From: Streptomyces sp. NBRC 109706
Lineage (GTDB): Bacteria > Actinomycetota > Actinomycetes > Streptomycetales > Streptomycetaceae
Assembly: GCF_000974485.1 (NCBI RefSeq)
Contig: NZ_BBOM01000005.1
Span: forward strand, 666,289-730,288
Length of the DNA: 64,000 nt
Reading direction: 5' to 3'
Below are positions 28,109-38,451 of this stretch, piece by piece. A program made the position numbers and the translations under genes. Below the pieces are notes generated by a model. It had not been told where the DNA came from and did not search any database. It saw only the letters and a list, made by a program, of their open reading frames with translations. Each line of letters begins with the position of its first letter. Position 1 is the first letter of the stretch.

Positions 28109-29590
28109 ATGAGGACTGCTTACCGAGCGCAGACCGTGCGCGACGCCGAACAAGCCCTGCTGGCACGGCTCCCCGACGGCACGTTGATGAACCGCGCCGC
28201 GGCCGGCCTGGCGGCCGTCTGCGCCGGGGCGCTCACGTCCGGCACGTCCGGTGGACGGCGCGGCGGGGCCCGGGTGGTGCTGCTGGTCGGCAGCGGCGAC
28301 AACGGGGGCGACGCGCTGTTCGCCGGCGCCCGGCTGGCCCGCCGGGGCATCGGCGTGACGGCGCTGCTGCTGACCCCCGACCGGGCGCACCGGCGCGGGT
28401 TGGCCGCGCTGCGCGCCGCCGGCGGGCGGAGCCTCGCGGTCGCGGACACGGCGGAACGGGAGCTGACCGCGCTGCTGGGGCGGGCCTCGCTGGTGGTCGA
28501 CGGGATCGTCGGCATCGGCGGCCGGGGCGGACTGCGGCCGGCCGCCGCCGAGTTGGTGGCGCTGGTCGAGCGGAGCGGGACGCCGGTAATCGCCGTCGAC
28601 CTGCCCAGCGGCGTCGACGCCGACACCGGCGAGGTGACGGGCCCCGCCGTGCGCGCCACCGTCACCGTCACCTTCGGCACCCACAAGCCGGGCCTGCTGA
28701 TCGACCCGGCGCGGAGCCACGCCGGCGAGGTGCGGCTGGTCGACATCGGCCTCGGGCCGCTGCTGCCGGCCGAGCCCGAGGTGGCGGCGCTGACCCCGGC
28801 GGAGGTCGGCGCGCTGCTGCCGCGCCCGACGGCGGAGAGCGACAAGTACCGGCGCGGCGTGCTCGGCGTGGCCGCCGGCTCCGCCCGCTACCCGGGCGCC
28901 GCGGTGCTCACCGTGGGCGGCGCGCTGCACGGCGGCGTCGGCGCGGTGCGGTACACGGGCCCGGCCCGCGACGCGGTGATCGCCCGCTATCCGGAGGCAC
29001 TGGTCAGCTCCGGCACCCCGGCCGAGGCGGGCCGGGTGCAGGCGTGGACGGTGGGCCCCGGTCTCGGCGACCACCCCGAAGCGGCACGGGTGCTGGACGA
29101 GGCGCTGGCCGCCGATGTGCCGCTGCTGCTCGACGCGGACGGGCTACGCGGACTTGACCCGGCCAGGGTCCGCGCCCGCTCGGCGCCGACCCTGCTCACC
29201 CCGCACGCGGGCGAGGCGGCGGCCCTGCTGGGCCACGACCGGGCCCGGGTGGAGGCGCAACGGTTGGCGTCCGTACGGGAGTTGGCGGAACGTTTCGGGG
29301 CGACCGCGCTGCTGAAGGGCTCCACCACGGTGATCGCCGACCCGGCGGGCGGCCCGGTGCTGGTCAACGACACCGGCACCCCGTGGCTGGCGACCGCCGG
29401 CAGCGGCGACGTCCTCTCCGGCCTGGCCGGCGCCCTCCTCGCGGCCGGCCTCCCGGCCCACCACGCGGCAGCCGTAGCCGCCCACCTCCACGGCCACGCC
29501 GCCCACCTCACCCCCCTCCCCCCCACCGCCTCCACCCTCACCCAATCCCTCCCCACCGTCTGGCAAGAACTCCTCCCCCCGACCCCCTGA
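28109..29590 (+). CDS. nnr: Bifunctional NAD(P)H-hydrate epimerase / ADP-dependent dehydratase
   Basis: The 493-residue fusion repairs damaged NAD(P)H hydrates. The N-terminal YjeF_N epimerase domain (about 1-220) has GSGDNGGDALFAG and VDLPSGVD; the C-terminal YjeF_C dehydratase domain has TPHAGEAAALLG, LLKGSTTVI and the nucleotide-binding TAGSGDVLSGLAGALLA. ATG 28109 starts the known N-terminal RTAYRAQTVRDAEQALL. The C-terminal tail is Pro-rich. It is divergent from alr and followed by a 466-bp gene-free stretch. Confidence 0.96.
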   Translation: MRTAYRAQTVRDAEQALLARLPDGTLMNRAAAGLAAVCAGALTSGTSGGRRGGARVVLLVGSGDNGGDALFAGARLARRGIGVTALLLTPDRAHRRGLAALRAAGGRSLAVADTAERELTALLGRASLVVDGIVGIGGRGGLRPAAAELVALVERSGTPVIAVDLPSGVDADTGEVTGPAVRATVTVTFGTHKPGLLIDPARSHAGEVRLVDIGLGPLLPAEPEVAALTPAEVGALLPRPTAESDKYRRGVLGVAAGSARYPGAAVLTVGGALHGGVGAVRYTGPARDAVIARYPEALVSSGTPAEAGRVQAWTVGPGLGDHPEAARVLDEALAADVPLLLDADGLRGLDPARVRARSAPTLLTPHAGEAAALLGHDRARVEAQRLASVRELAERFGATALLKGSTTVIADPAGGPVLVNDTGTPWLATAGSGDVLSGLAGALLAAGLPAHHAAAVAAHLHGHAAHLTPLPPTASTLTQSLPTVWQELLPPTP

Positions 29591-30056
29591 CAACGCACCA
29601 CCACGCGGAGCGCTAGCCACGCGCCGCGCTCGCCACGCGGGCCAGGCAGGGGGCAGGGGCGCGCTCTCCGCGCGGGCCGGCGCGGTGAGGCCACGCCGTG
29701 GCGGGCCGGCGGCGGGGGGCCGGCCACCGGGCCGGGGACCACAGCCACAACCCGCCGCGCGGGCCGGCACCGTGGCCGCGCCGCGCACTCGCTGCACATG
29801 CCCGGCGGCGGCGCAGCCGCTCCGGGCGGGCGCAACACCGACCGCCGAACGCCCCAGGCCGGCAGCGGACCTGCCACCCCCACCGGACAGCGGCAACACG
29901 CGACGCACTCGCCACGGGAGCCACCGCACGAAGCACACGACGTCCGGGCCCGGCCACATCCGCCGCCGCCCGGTCCAGCGGCAAAGCCGCCGCGCGCCGC
30001 GCCGCGCGGACCCGCCAGCCGCTCGCGAGGGTGGGCGGGTGGGCGGGGCCGCGCGG
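29591..30056. other. GC-rich spacer between nnr and acpS
   Basis: A 466-bp gap lies between convergent genes. It is extremely GC-rich with many short CGCG-containing inverted repeats (for example CCGCGCGGGC) but no clean single terminator. Open frames on both strands have no credible start, ribosome site or family resemblance. I see no gene in it. Confidence 0.6.
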
Positions 30057-30434
30057 CTAGGCCGCTTGGCCCTCCGCGATGACCACCGCGGAGGCGACGC
30101 CCGCGTCGTGGCTCAGGGAGATGTGCCAGCCGGTGACACCGAGGGCCGCCGCGCGGGCCGCGACCGTGCCGCGTACTTCGAGTCGGGGGCGGCCGGACTC
30201 CGTCTGGATCACCTCGGCGTCCGTCCAGCGCATTCCGCCCGGCGCGCCCAGCGCCTTGGCCAGGGCTTCCTTCGCGGCGAACCTGGCCGCCAGCGAGGCG
30301 ACGCCGCGCCGTTCGCCGCTGGGCAGCCACAGCTCCGCCTCGACGAAGAGCCGGCGCGCCAACTCGGGTGTCCGTTCCAGGGATCGGCCGAACCGTTCGA
30401 TCTCGGCCACGTCGATGCCCACGCCCACGATCAT
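30057..30434 (-). CDS. acpS: Holo-[acyl-carrier-protein] synthase
   Basis: The 125-residue AcpS-type phosphopantetheinyl transferase activates the fatty-acid ACP with Co[13 protein letters not shown] (metal-binding Asp) and [14 protein letters not shown] (WxxKEA-type catalytic Glu) are intact, as is the C-terminal [13 protein letters not shown]. Its ATG overlaps the stop of the GlmS-like gene as ATGA, so the two are translated together. This is also the order acpS follows after glmS in related genomes. Confidence 0.97.
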   Translation of the reverse strand: MIVGVGIDVAEIERFGRSLERTPELARRLFVEAELWLPSGERRGVASLAARFAAKEALAKALGAPGGMRWTDAEVIQTESGRPRLEVRGTVAARAAALGVTGWHISLSHDAGVASAVVIAEGQAA

Positions 30435-31090
30435 GCGTGCAGCACGCCCCCCTCGGCGTCGGTGATCTCGCATCTGACCTCGTCCCACTCCCGGCGCAGC
30501 AGCACGATCTGCTCGCCCGGCGTGCCGGCGAGCGACAGCACCTCCCCCGGCGGTCGGGCGCCGAGCGCCGCCTCGTCCGTGGCGACCAGCGCCTCGCCGA
30601 CGCCGAGGCCGACCGTCAGCGGCAGCCCGCGGCGGGCCGCGACCAGGGTGTCGGGGGCGTCCGCGTGCAGGGCCAGCAGCGCGAAGTCGCCGCGCAGCGC
30701 GCGGCAGACCTGGCGCATCGCCTCGGCCGGTTCGGCCGCCGAGGAGAACGCCTCGGCGAAGAGCCGCGCCACCGCCTCGCCGGGGGCGCGGCCGTCGGCC
30801 GTCGGCTCGCCGGCCAGCGCCACGGCGACCCGGCCCGCGTCGTCCAGCCGGGGGCGGCCGGCGAGGCCGAGGCCGCAGCCGCCGCTCGGCGGCGGGCGCA
30901 GCCGCAGCGCCTCGCTCAGGGCGGCCAGCGGCCCGTCGGCCGCGCAGGTCGCCAGGCCACCGCCGTCGGCCAGCACGGCGACGCCCCAGGCGTCGCGTTC
31001 CGGCCCGTCCGGCCGGCCGAGATCGGCCAGTTGGGAGAGCACCACATCGAGGGCCGACCGCACACCCGTGTATCCGACGATCCCGCACAT
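30431..31090 (-). CDS. Degenerate GlmS-like glutamine amidotransferase domain (no isomerase domain)
   Basis: The 219-residue protein aligns end to end with the N-terminal glutaminase domain of Glm[18 protein letters not shown] keeps the catalytic Cys after the initiator Met, and [14 protein letters not shown]-like [18 protein letters not shown] and [14 protein letters not shown] match. The RWATHG glutamine loop and the HNG and TDTE motifs are deleted or replaced, and the entire sugar-isomerase half (about 370 residues) is absent. Glutamine hydrolysis therefore looks lost. It sits where glmS lies in related genomes, divergent from coaA and coupled to acpS. It could be a relic, a Cys-dependent Ntn hydrolase with a new role, or a regulator of real GlmS. 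Confidence 0.8.
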   Translation of the reverse strand: MCGIVGYTGVRSALDVVLSQLADLGRPDGPERDAWGVAVLADGGGLATCAADGPLAALSEALRLRPPPSGGCGLGLAGRPRLDDAGRVAVALAGEPTADGRAPGEAVARLFAEAFSSAAEPAEAMRQVCRALRGDFALLALHADAPDTLVAARRGLPLTVGLGVGEALVATDEAALGARPPGEVLSLAGTPGEQIVLLRREWDEVRCEITDAEGGVLHA

Positions 31091-31148
31091 GTCGGCAGCG
31101 TATCGGGGGCGCCGTGAGCCCCGTGGCGGCGGACGGAACAATGGGCGG

Positions 31149-32099
31149 GTGGCCATCTCACCGTCGTCCAGGCGCCCCGCGCGCCCGACCCCCTATGTCG
31201 ACCTGTCCCGCGCCGCGTGGAGCCGTCCACCGGACGGCGAGGCGTCGCCGCTCAGCGCCGAGCAGGTGGAGCGGCTGCGCGGGCTCGGCGATGTGATCGG
31301 CCTGGCGGAGGTCAGGGAGGTCTATCTGCCGCTGGCCGAGCTGCTGCGGCTGCATATCGACGCGGCCCGGCAGCTGCGCGGCCGGGTGGGCGCCTTTCTC
31401 GGCGGCCCGCAGCCGGCCACCCCGTTCGTGGTGGGCATCGCCGGCAGCGTGGCGGTCGGCAAGTCCACGGTGGCCAGGCTGCTGCGCGCGCTGCTGGCGC
31501 AGGGCCCGGAGGAGTACCGGGTCGCGCTGGTGCCGACCGACGGGTTCCTGCTGCCCAACGCCGAGTTGGAGCGGCGTGGACTGCTGCGCCGCAAGGGGTT
31601 CCCCGAGTCCTACGACCGGCGGGCGCTGACCCGGTTCGTGGCCGAGGTGAAGTCGGGGCGCGCCGAGGTGCGCGCCCCGGTGTACTCGCATCTGGTGTAC
31701 GACATCGTGCCGGGTGAACGGGAGATCGTGCGGGCGCCCGACATCCTGATCCTGGAGGGGCTCAACGTGCTCCAGCCGGCGCCGCCCGGACGGATCGGCG
31801 TCGCCGACTACTTCGATTTCTCGGTGTATGTGGACGCCGGCACCACGGACATCGAGAGCTGGTATCTCCAGCGTTTTCTCGCGCTGCGCGCCACCGCTTT
31901 CCGCGATCCGCGTTCCTATTTCCGAAAGTACGCGGAAATCTCCGAGGAAAAGGCGTTGGACTTCGCGAAGGACACCTGGCGGGAGGTCAACGGGCCGAAT
32001 CTGGTGGACAATATCGCGCCCACCAGGGGCCGCGCCTCGCTGGTGCTCCGCAAGGGGCCCGACCACTCGGTGCAGGGCCTGCGGCTGCGCAAGCTCTGA
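31149..32099 (+). CDS. coaA: Type I pantothenate kinase
   Basis: The 316-residue P-loop kinase phosphorylates pantothenate, the first step to Co[13 protein letters not shown] (97-107) is the Walker A, YDIVPGE and [12 protein letters not shown] are family signatures, and [10 protein letters not shown]-type substrate residues follow ([11 protein letters not shown]). The start is a GTG with a weak GGGCGG site. It lies beside acpS, which uses CoA, so CoA making and use are neighbours. It converges on glmM with a 28-bp gap. Confidence 0.97.
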   Translation: MAISPSSRRPARPTPYVDLSRAAWSRPPDGEASPLSAEQVERLRGLGDVIGLAEVREVYLPLAELLRLHIDAARQLRGRVGAFLGGPQPATPFVVGIAGSVAVGKSTVARLLRALLAQGPEEYRVALVPTDGFLLPNAELERRGLLRRKGFPESYDRRALTRFVAEVKSGRAEVRAPVYSHLVYDIVPGEREIVRAPDILILEGLNVLQPAPPGRIGVADYFDFSVYVDAGTTDIESWYLQRFLALRATAFRDPRSYFRKYAEISEEKALDFAKDTWREVNGPNLVDNIAPTRGRASLVLRKGPDHSVQGLRLRKL

Positions 32100-32127
32100 G
32101 GCCAGGACCGGAGAAGAGCCGCGCCGG

Positions 32128-33486
32128 TCAGCCCAGCGCCGACTTGACGACGTCGGCCAGCCCGGCGGCGACCGCCCGCGCCTGCGCCGCGTCCGCCGCC
32201 TCCACCATGACCCGGACCAGCGGCTCGGTGCCCGAGGGCCGCAGCAGCACCCGGCCCGTCTCGCCGAGCTGCCGCTCGGCCTCGGCGACCGCCTCGGCCA
32301 GCTCGCGGCTCTCCGCGACCCGGCCGCGGTCCACGTCCCGCACGTTGATCAGCACCTGCGGCAGCCGTTCCATCACGCCGGCCAGCTCCGCCAGCGGGCG
32401 GCGGGTGGCGGCGGCCCTGGCGGCCAGCAGCAGCCCGGTGAGGGTGCCGTCGCCCGTGGTCGCGTGGTCCAGCACGATCACATGGCCGGACTGTTCGCCG
32501 CCCAGCGAGTAGCCGCCGCGCTTCATCTCCTCCAGCACATAACGGTCGCCGACGGCCGTCTGCTTGAGGTCGATGCCCTCGCGGTCCATGGCCAGGGTGA
32601 AGCCCAGGTTGGACATCACGGTGGCGACGACGGTGTTGTGCCGCAGCGTGCCGGCCTCCCGCATCGCCAGGCCAAGCACGGCCAGGATCTGGTCCCCGTC
32701 GACCTCGGCGCCGGCGCCGTCGACGGCCAGGCAACGGTCCGCGTCGCCGTCCACCGCGATGCCCAGATCGGCGCTGTGGCTCAGCACGGCGTCCCGCAGA
32801 TGCTCGAGATGGGTGGAGCCGCAGCCGTCGTTGATGTTGAGCCCGTCGGGCTTGGCGCCGATGCTGATCACATCGGCGCCGGCGCGGGCGAACGCCTCGG
32901 GCGCCACCCGGGAGGCGGCGCCGTGGGCGGTGTCGATGACCACCTTGAGGCCGTCGATCCGGTTGGGCAGCACGCCCACCAGATGCGACACATAGCCGTC
33001 GAAGCCCTCGGTGTACTCGGTGACGCGGCCGACGCCGGCGCCCACCGGGCGGTCCCAGGACTGGCCGGCCGCGTGCTCCCGGTAGCAGGTCTCGATCCGG
33101 TCCTCAAGATCGTCGGCCAGCTTGTGGCCGCCCCTGGCGAAGAACTTGATGCCGTTGTCCGGCATCGGGTTGTGGCTCGCGGAGAGCATCACACCGAAGT
33201 TGGCGCCCAGCGCGCCCGTCAGATAGGCCACCGCCGGCGTGGGCAGCACGCCGACCCGCAGCACGTCGACGCCGGCGGAGGCGAGACCGGCGACCACGGC
33301 CGCCTCCAGGAACTCGCCCGAGGCGCGTGGGTCGCGGCCCACCACCGCGGTCGGTCGACGGCCGTCGGGACTCTTCGATCCGGTCAGCACCTGGGCCGCC
33401 GCGACCGACAGGCCGAGCGCCAGCTCAGCCGTCAGATCCTCGTTGGCGACACCGCGTACACCGTCCGTACCGAAGAGTCGTCCCAC
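32128..33486 (-). CDS. glmM: Phosphoglucosamine mutase
   Basis: The 452-residue enzyme converts glucosamine-6-P to glucosamine-1-P for UDP-GlcNAc. [11 protein letters not shown] opens the protein, the phosphoserine loop is [11 protein letters not shown] (Ser104), the metal loop is DGDADR and the C-terminal phosphate loop is [15 protein letters not shown]. The GTG at 33486 is chosen because a GGAGG site lies 8 bp before it; an upstream in-frame GTG at 33507 would place that site inside the gene. It is downstream of rplM-rpsI but behind a terminator. Confidence 0.97.
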   Translation of the reverse strand: MGRLFGTDGVRGVANEDLTAELALGLSVAAAQVLTGSKSPDGRRPTAVVGRDPRASGEFLEAAVVAGLASAGVDVLRVGVLPTPAVAYLTGALGANFGVMLSASHNPMPDNGIKFFARGGHKLADDLEDRIETCYREHAAGQSWDRPVGAGVGRVTEYTEGFDGYVSHLVGVLPNRIDGLKVVIDTAHGAASRVAPEAFARAGADVISIGAKPDGLNINDGCGSTHLEHLRDAVLSHSADLGIAVDGDADRCLAVDGAGAEVDGDQILAVLGLAMREAGTLRHNTVVATVMSNLGFTLAMDREGIDLKQTAVGDRYVLEEMKRGGYSLGGEQSGHVIVLDHATTGDGTLTGLLLAARAAATRRPLAELAGVMERLPQVLINVRDVDRGRVAESRELAEAVAEAERQLGETGRVLLRPSGTEPLVRVMVEAADAAQARAVAAGLADVVKSALG

Positions 33487-33553
33487 TGTTCTTTCCTCCG
33501 AGTTCACCCACGCGGCCCGTGACCGTTATTCCTGTCGACCCTATAAAAGGGGG

Positions 33554-33585
33554 CGCCCCGGCAGCACGGAAGTGCTGCCGGGGCG
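33554..33585 (-). terminator. Intrinsic terminator after rpsI
   Basis: Arms 33554-33567 and 33572-33585 form a perfect 14-bp stem with a GGAA-type loop. On the minus strand the stem is followed by CCCCCTTTTATAG, a good T-rich tail. It ends the rplM-rpsI transcript before glmM. Confidence 0.9.
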
Positions 33586-33606
33586 TCTGCAAAATCCTGC
33601 CAGCGA

Positions 33607-34119
33607 TTACCGCTTGCTGTACTGGGTCCCCTTACGGGCCTTCTTCAGACCGGCCTTCTTCCGCTCCACCGCACGGGCGTCACGGGTCAGGAATCCGGCC
33701 TTCTTCAGCGCACCGCGGTTGTTCTCCACGTCCGCCTCGTTCAGCGCACGGGCCACGCCGAGACGCAGCGCGCCGGCCTGTCCGGAGATGCCGCCGCCGG
33801 CGATGCGGGCGACCACGTCATAGCGCTCGTCGAGCTCCAGCACCTTGAACGGCTCGTTCACGGACTGCTGGTGCACCTTGTTGGGGAAGTACCCCTCCAG
33901 CGTGCGGCCGTTGATGCGCCACTTGCCGGAGCCGGGGATGATCCGGACCCGGGCGATGGCGTTCTTGCGGCGGCCGGTCCCGGCGCCGGGGAGCGGGTCA
34001 CCGAAGCGGGCGTTCAGCTGCTCGCCGGAGGCGGCGAACTCCTCACCCGTGCTCTCGGTGGTGTACTCCTCGACCTCGGGGACCTCGGCGTCCAGGTTCT
34101 CGGGGGTGGTCTCGGCCAC
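33607..34119 (-). CDS. rpsI: 30S ribosomal protein S9
   Basis: The 170-residue S9 has an acidic N-terminal extension of about 40 residues, common in actinobacteria, before the core [14 protein letters not shown]. The tail ends [12 protein letters not shown], whose terminal Lys-Arg reaches the P-site tRNA. The start is a GTG with GGAGAA. It forms the rplM-rpsI operon with a 40-bp gap. Confidence 0.98.
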   Translation of the reverse strand: MAETTPENLDAEVPEVEEYTTESTGEEFAASGEQLNARFGDPLPGAGTGRRKNAIARVRIIPGSGKWRINGRTLEGYFPNKVHQQSVNEPFKVLELDERYDVVARIAGGGISGQAGALRLGVARALNEADVENNRGALKKAGFLTRDARAVERKKAGLKKARKGTQYSKR

Positions 34120-34159
34120 GATTCTCCTCAGATTCTCTTCGCTTGGGGCTGTGGCCGGA

Positions 34160-34603
34160 CTACTGCGCGACCTGGGTGATCTCGAACGGCACGGGGCGCT
34201 GGGCCGCGTGCGGGTGGTCGGGCCCTGCGTAGACCTTCAGCTTCGAGAGCATCTGACGGCCCAGGGTGTTCTTGGGGAGCATCCCCTTGACGGCCTTCTC
34301 CACCGCGCGCTCCGGGTTCTGCTCCAGCAGGTCCCCGTAGCGCACCGAGCGGAGACCGCCCGGGTAGCCGGAGTGGCGGTAGGCGAGCTTCTGGGTCCGC
34401 TTGTTGCCGGACAGGTGCACCTTGTCGGCGTTGACGATGATGACGAAGTCACCGGTGTCAACGTGCGGCGCGTACACCGGCTTGTGCTTGCCCCGCAGAA
34501 GGGTGGCGGCCTGGGAGGCCAGTCGGCCCAGGACGACATCGGCAGCGTCAATGACGTGCCACTGACGCTGGACGTCGCCTGGCTTGGGGCTGTACGTACG
34601 CAC
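34160..34603 (-). CDS. rplM: 50S ribosomal protein L13
   Basis: The 147-residue L13 has the standard start [24 protein letters not shown], the [14 protein letters not shown] block and MLPKNTLGR near the end. GTG 34603 is selected by homology; the frame stays open far upstream but that part is antisense to the ABC-F spacer. A 239-bp upstream spacer should hold its promoter, and contains GATAAT and several AT-rich patches. Confidence 0.98.
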   Translation of the reverse strand: MRTYSPKPGDVQRQWHVIDAADVVLGRLASQAATLLRGKHKPVYAPHVDTGDFVIIVNADKVHLSGNKRTQKLAYRHSGYPGGLRSVRYGDLLEQNPERAVEKAVKGMLPKNTLGRQMLSKLKVYAGPDHPHAAQRPVPFEITQVAQ

Positions 34604-34813
34604 GGGTCGTAGCCTTCGCTTTTCAGTGAGTGGTTCCTGACAAGGCCACCCGGCGAGCGGACAGGATTGGTCGTTCTCCGGTGACGCAACCGGGTACTGA
34701 ACCCCTGGCAACCATCCTGGTGGACCGGCGCTGGGCCCCTCACGTGAGATAGAGCAAGCCAAACGCATTATCGACCAGGCAGAATACCGCGCTCCCGCCG
34801 GACGGGTCAAAAC

Positions 34814-34844
34814 GAGCCCCGGGGGCCCCGGGGGAACCGGGCTC
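34814..34844 (-). terminator. Probable terminator of the ABC-F gene
   Basis: On the minus strand GAGCCCGG ... CCGGGGCTC can fold, with G/C blocks between, and the stem is followed by GTTTTGA. The first arm includes the stop codon of the ABC-F gene. Confidence 0.55.
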
Positions 34845-36462
34845 AGCGCGCCCGCCGCACCCGGCGTTCGTCCCAGACCGGCTCGGCCGTCTCCCGCACC
34901 CGGCCGTCCGACCCGAAGACCAGGAACCGGTCGAAGGAACGGGCGAACCAGCGGTCGTGGGTCACCGCGAGCACCGTCCCGTCGAACGCCTCCAGACCGT
35001 CCTGGAGTGCCTGCGCGCTCTCCAGGTCCAGGTTGTCCGTCGGCTCGTCCAACAGCAGCGCGGTGACCCCGCACAGCTCCAGCAGCAGGATCTGGAAGCG
35101 CGCCTGCTGGCCGCCGGAGAGCCGGTCGAAGCGCTGCTCGGCCTGCCGGTCCAGCTCGTAGCGGCGCAGCGCCGAGGTGGCCGCGCCCCGGTCCCTGGCG
35201 TGTTCCTTCCAGAGGATGTCGAGCAGCGTCCGGCCCATCAGCTCGGGATGCGCGTGGGTCTGCGCGAAATGCCCCGGCACCACCCGGGCGCCCAGCTTCC
35301 AGGCGCCGGTGTGCGCCACCGACTCGCCGGCCAGCAGCCGCAGGAAGTGCGATTTGCCCGAGCCGTTGGAGCCCAGCACCGCGACCCGCTCGCCGTAGAA
35401 GACCTCCAGGTCGAACGGCCGCATGAGCCCGGTCAGCTCCAGCCCCTCGCAGGTGACCGCGCGCACCCCGGTGCGGCCGCCGCGCAGCCGCATCGTGATC
35501 TCCTGCTTGCGCGGCGGCTCCTGCGGCGGCCCGGCCTCCTCGAACTTCCGCAGCCTGGTCTGTGCCGCCTTGTACCGCGAGGCCATGTCGTCGCTGCGCG
35601 AGGCGTACTGCCGCATGTCGACGACCAGCTTCTTCAGCCGCGCGTGCTGTTCGTCCCAGCGCCGCCGCAGCTCCTCGAACCGCTCGAAGCGCCGCTCCCG
35701 CGCCTCGGGGTAGGTGTCGAACCCGCCGCCGTGCACCCATACGTCGGAGCCGGCCGGTCCCGGCTCCACGCTGACGATCCGGTTGGCGGCCCGGGCCAGC
35801 AACTCCCGGTCGTGGCTGACGAAGAGCACCGTCTTCGCCGTCTCCGCCAGCCGCTCCTCCAGCCACCGCTTGCCCGGCACGTCCAGATAGTTGTCGGGCT
35901 CGTCGAGCAGCAGCACCTGATCGGTGCCGCGCAACAGCGCCTCCAGCACCAGCCGCTTCTGCTCACCGCCCGACAGCGTGCGCACCTCGCGCCATCTGGC
36001 CTGCTCGAACGGGACGCCGATGGCCGCCGTGGTGCAGATGTCCCAGAGCGTCTCCGCCTCGTAGCCGCGCGCCTCGCCCCAGTCGGACAGCGCCTGGGCA
36101 TAGGCGAGTTGGGCCGGCTCGTCGTCGTTCTCCATCATCGCCAGCTCGGCGGCGTCCAGCGCCTCGGCCGCCTCCCGCAGCCGGCGTTCCGCGACCGAGA
36201 CCAGCAGGTCCCGCACGGTGCGCTCGTCCCGGACGCTGCCCACGAACTGCGGCATCACGCCGAGGCCGCCGCTGACCGTCAACGTGCCCCCGTGCGGCGT
36301 CAACTCGCCGGCGGCCAGCCGCAGCAGCGTCGTCTTGCCCGCGCCGTTGGCCCCGACCAGCGCGGCGATCTCGCCCTCGCCGACCCGGAACGACACGTCC
36401 GCCAGCAGCGTCCTGCCGTCCGGTAGGTGGTACTCGACGTGTGCCGCCTCGATATGCCCCAT
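34843..36462 (-). CDS. ABC-F family ATP-binding protein
   Basis: The 539-residue protein has two ABC domains and no membrane segments. Walker A sites GANGAGKTT (37-45) and GSNGSGKS, signatures LSGGEQKR and LSGGQQAR, Walker [12 protein letters not shown] and [11 protein letters not shown], and the charged linker [14 protein letters not shown] are visible. ABC-F proteins act on ribosomes, for factor-independent translation control or antibiotic protection. The linker is short to medium. Its place beside ribosomal genes is consistent but not proof. The ATG gives a standard N-terminus; the frame remains open upstream without homology. Confidence 0.93.
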   Translation of the reverse strand: MGHIEAAHVEYHLPDGRTLLADVSFRVGEGEIAALVGANGAGKTTLLRLAAGELTPHGGTLTVSGGLGVMPQFVGSVRDERTVRDLLVSVAERRLREAAEALDAAELAMMENDDEPAQLAYAQALSDWGEARGYEAETLWDICTTAAIGVPFEQARWREVRTLSGGEQKRLVLEALLRGTDQVLLLDEPDNYLDVPGKRWLEERLAETAKTVLFVSHDRELLARAANRIVSVEPGPAGSDVWVHGGGFDTYPEARERRFERFEELRRRWDEQHARLKKLVVDMRQYASRSDDMASRYKAAQTRLRKFEEAGPPQEPPRKQEITMRLRGGRTGVRAVTCEGLELTGLMRPFDLEVFYGERVAVLGSNGSGKSHFLRLLAGESVAHTGAWKLGARVVPGHFAQTHAHPELMGRTLLDILWKEHARDRGAATSALRRYELDRQAEQRFDRLSGGQQARFQILLLELCGVTALLLDEPTDNLDLESAQALQDGLEAFDGTVLAVTHDRWFARSFDRFLVFGSDGRVRETAEPVWDERRVRRAR

Positions 36463-36586
36463 CCGGCGAAGTCTGCCGGGCGCGGTCGACGGGCGCCAAC
36501 CGGATTTGGCACGGCTTCTCCCGCCCCGGCCGGTTCCGCCGGGACCGGGCGGTGCACACCGCCACGACCGCATTAAGATGCCGCCC

Positions 36587-37501
36587 ATGAGCCAAGGGCA
36601 GGGGGGACCCCAGTGGGTCCCCGGGGGAGACGCGCGGCCGGACTGGAACGCGCTGGCCGCCGACGCGGACCGCAAGAAGTCCCGTAAGCGCTGGACCATC
36701 ATCGGCACCTGCGTGGGCGCGGCGGCCGCGATCGGCATCGCGGTGGCCCTCGCCATCGTCAGCCAGGGCGACGACAAGGGCGGCGACAGCGCCGGGCCGA
36801 CCGCCACCCTGCCGGAGGCCACCGGTTCGGACGACGCCGAGCCGACGTTCGGCGAGACCACCCTGCCGCCCATCCCCTCGGCCAGGGAGTTCATCAGCGA
36901 CGCCGACAAGGACATCGCGCCGTTCGACGTCGCCGGCTTCTACGGCGAGGAGCCGCTGGAGGCCGGCGACCGTTCCTACGCCCTGGTCGCCAGCGACGCC
37001 GGCGAGGACTGCGCCGCCCTGGTCACCGGCGATCTGGGCGGCCAGCTCACCGAGCAGGGCTGTGTCGCCCTGCTCCGCGCCACCTTTGTCGGCGGCGGCG
37101 TGGGCGTCACCGTCGGGGTGGCGCAACTGCCGTCCGAGGAAGCGGCGTTGGCGGTGCACGGCGCCGATGTCTCCGGCACGTTGCAGGTGCTGCCCGGCGG
37201 CGACGCCGGCGCCCTCTGCGACCGGGGCGGCTGCCGCACCACCCGCAACCAGGTCGGCCGCTATGTCTACTTCGCCATCGCCGGCAACGCCGACGGCTCC
37301 CCCGACAGCGGCGACGGCACCCCCGCCCAGCAGGCCGCGCGGGACGGCAACGACCACGCCTTCGCGCGGATCATCAAGCGCGGCGAGGTCCAGGCGTCCG
37401 CCTCGGCCAGCGCCCTGGTGGAGGAGCGGCAGCGCAACCGGGAGAACGGCGGCGAGGACCAGAACGAGGACGCAGCCGCAGACGCAGGGGCGGACGGCTG
37501 A
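36587..37501 (+). CDS. Membrane-anchored protein of unknown function
   Basis: This is a 304-residue protein that I do not recognise. It has a short hydrophilic N-terminus, one membrane helix (about 36-58), a Pro/Thr/Asp-rich linker and an extracytoplasmic domain with four cysteines (in EDCAALV, EQGCVALL, GALCDRGGCR) that could form disulfides, then a charged Gln/Glu/Asn-rich tail. Such architecture is common for Streptomyces surface proteins. ATG 36587 is chosen; ATG 36578 in frame is possible. It converges on truA with a 16-bp gap and diverges from the ABC-F gene. Confidence 0.8.
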   Translation: MSQGQGGPQWVPGGDARPDWNALAADADRKKSRKRWTIIGTCVGAAAAIGIAVALAIVSQGDDKGGDSAGPTATLPEATGSDDAEPTFGETTLPPIPSAREFISDADKDIAPFDVAGFYGEEPLEAGDRSYALVASDAGEDCAALVTGDLGGQLTEQGCVALLRATFVGGGVGVTVGVAQLPSEEAALAVHGADVSGTLQVLPGGDAGALCDRGGCRTTRNQVGRYVYFAIAGNADGSPDSGDGTPAQQAARDGNDHAFARIIKRGEVQASASASALVEERQRNRENGGEDQNEDAAADAGADG

Positions 37502-37517
37502 CGCCGGGCAGCGGCCG

Positions 37518-38363
37518 TCAGCCCCGCTCCCCCAGGGTGCGCAGCGTCCGGGCCTCCCGGTTCCGGTCGGCCAGCAGATCGTCCGCCGGGTAGGCCACCT
37601 CCTCCAGCGTCAGCCCGTGCGGGCGCACCACATGCACCGCCGAATCGCGCACCCCGCCGGTCAGCACCCGCGCCGGCCAGTCGGGCGGCCGGTGTCCGTC
37701 GCCGACGAAGAGCAGCGCGCCCACCAGCGCCCGCACCATGTTGTGGCAGAACGCGTCGGCCCGCACGGTGCCCTCGACCACCCCGTCAGGATCCCGCCGC
37801 CACTCAAGCGTCAGCAGCCGACGGATGGTGGTGGCGCCCTCCCGGCGCTTGCAGTACGCCGCGAAATCGTGCTCGCCCAGCAGCAGCCGGGACGCCTCGT
37901 TCATCGCGTCGACGTCCAACGGCCAGTTGTGCCAGAGCACATGGCCGCGCCGCAACGGGTCGACGCCGCCCGGATGGTCGCTCACCCGGTAGGCGTAGCG
38001 CCGCCACAGCGCGGAGAACCGCGCGTCGAAGTGCGCCGGCGCCTCCGTGACCCGCCACACCCGCACATCGTGCGGCAGCCGCCCGGCCAACCTGCGGAGC
38101 AACCGCTCCCGTTGCTCGGCCCACACCTCGACCGGCAGATCCACATGGGCCACCTGCCCCCGCGCGTGCACCCCGGCGTCCGTCCGGCCGGCCACCGTCA
38201 GCTCGGGCGCGGTCTCCGCCCGGGTGACCACCCGCAGCGCGTCCTCCAGCTCCTGTTGCACGGTGCGGCGGCCCCGCTGCCGCGCCCAACCGGAGAACTC
38301 CCGCCCGTCATACGCCAGATCGAGCCGCACCCGCACCGACTCGGGCCGCGCTTCCTCGTCCAC
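37518..38363 (-). CDS. truA: tRNA pseudouridine synthase TruA
   Basis: The 281-residue enzyme makes pseudouridine 38-40 in the tRNA anticodon arm. [17 protein letters not shown], the catalytic [11 protein letters not shown] (Asp62) and [13 protein letters not shown] are diagnostic. The GTG start has AAAGGAA upstream and gives the family N-terminus. It lies directly after rplQ, but a strong hairpin separates them. Confidence 0.97.
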   Translation of the reverse strand: MDEEARPESVRVRLDLAYDGREFSGWARQRGRRTVQQELEDALRVVTRAETAPELTVAGRTDAGVHARGQVAHVDLPVEVWAEQRERLLRRLAGRLPHDVRVWRVTEAPAHFDARFSALWRRYAYRVSDHPGGVDPLRRGHVLWHNWPLDVDAMNEASRLLLGEHDFAAYCKRREGATTIRRLLTLEWRRDPDGVVEGTVRADAFCHNMVRALVGALLFVGDGHRPPDWPARVLTGGVRDSAVHVVRPHGLTLEEVAYPADDLLADRNREARTLRTLGERG

Positions 38364-38396
38364 GCCGTTCCTTTCACGCGTCGCGCCCACGGACAA

Positions 38397-38424
38397 GGGC
38401 CCGCCCCCTCGCGGGGGCGGGCCC
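38397..38424 (-). terminator. Terminator after rplQ
   Basis: GGGCCCGCCCCC (38397-38408) pairs perfectly with 38413-38424 around a TCGC loop, 28 bp past the rplQ stop. It marks the end of the ribosomal superoperon before truA. Confidence 0.85.
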
Positions 38425-38451
38425 GTCACACACACCGGGGGAAGGGGGACG

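Noticed and set aside
29591-30056. Possible small gene between nnr and acpS
   Set aside because: Open frames on both strands are only compositional; no ribosome site, no conserved start and no domain.
31149-32099. Upstream extension of coaA through the acpS-glmS region
   Set aside because: The same frame is open for over 1.4 kb before the kinase, but it is antisense to acpS and the GlmS-like gene; the GTG at 31149 gives the family-length enzyme.
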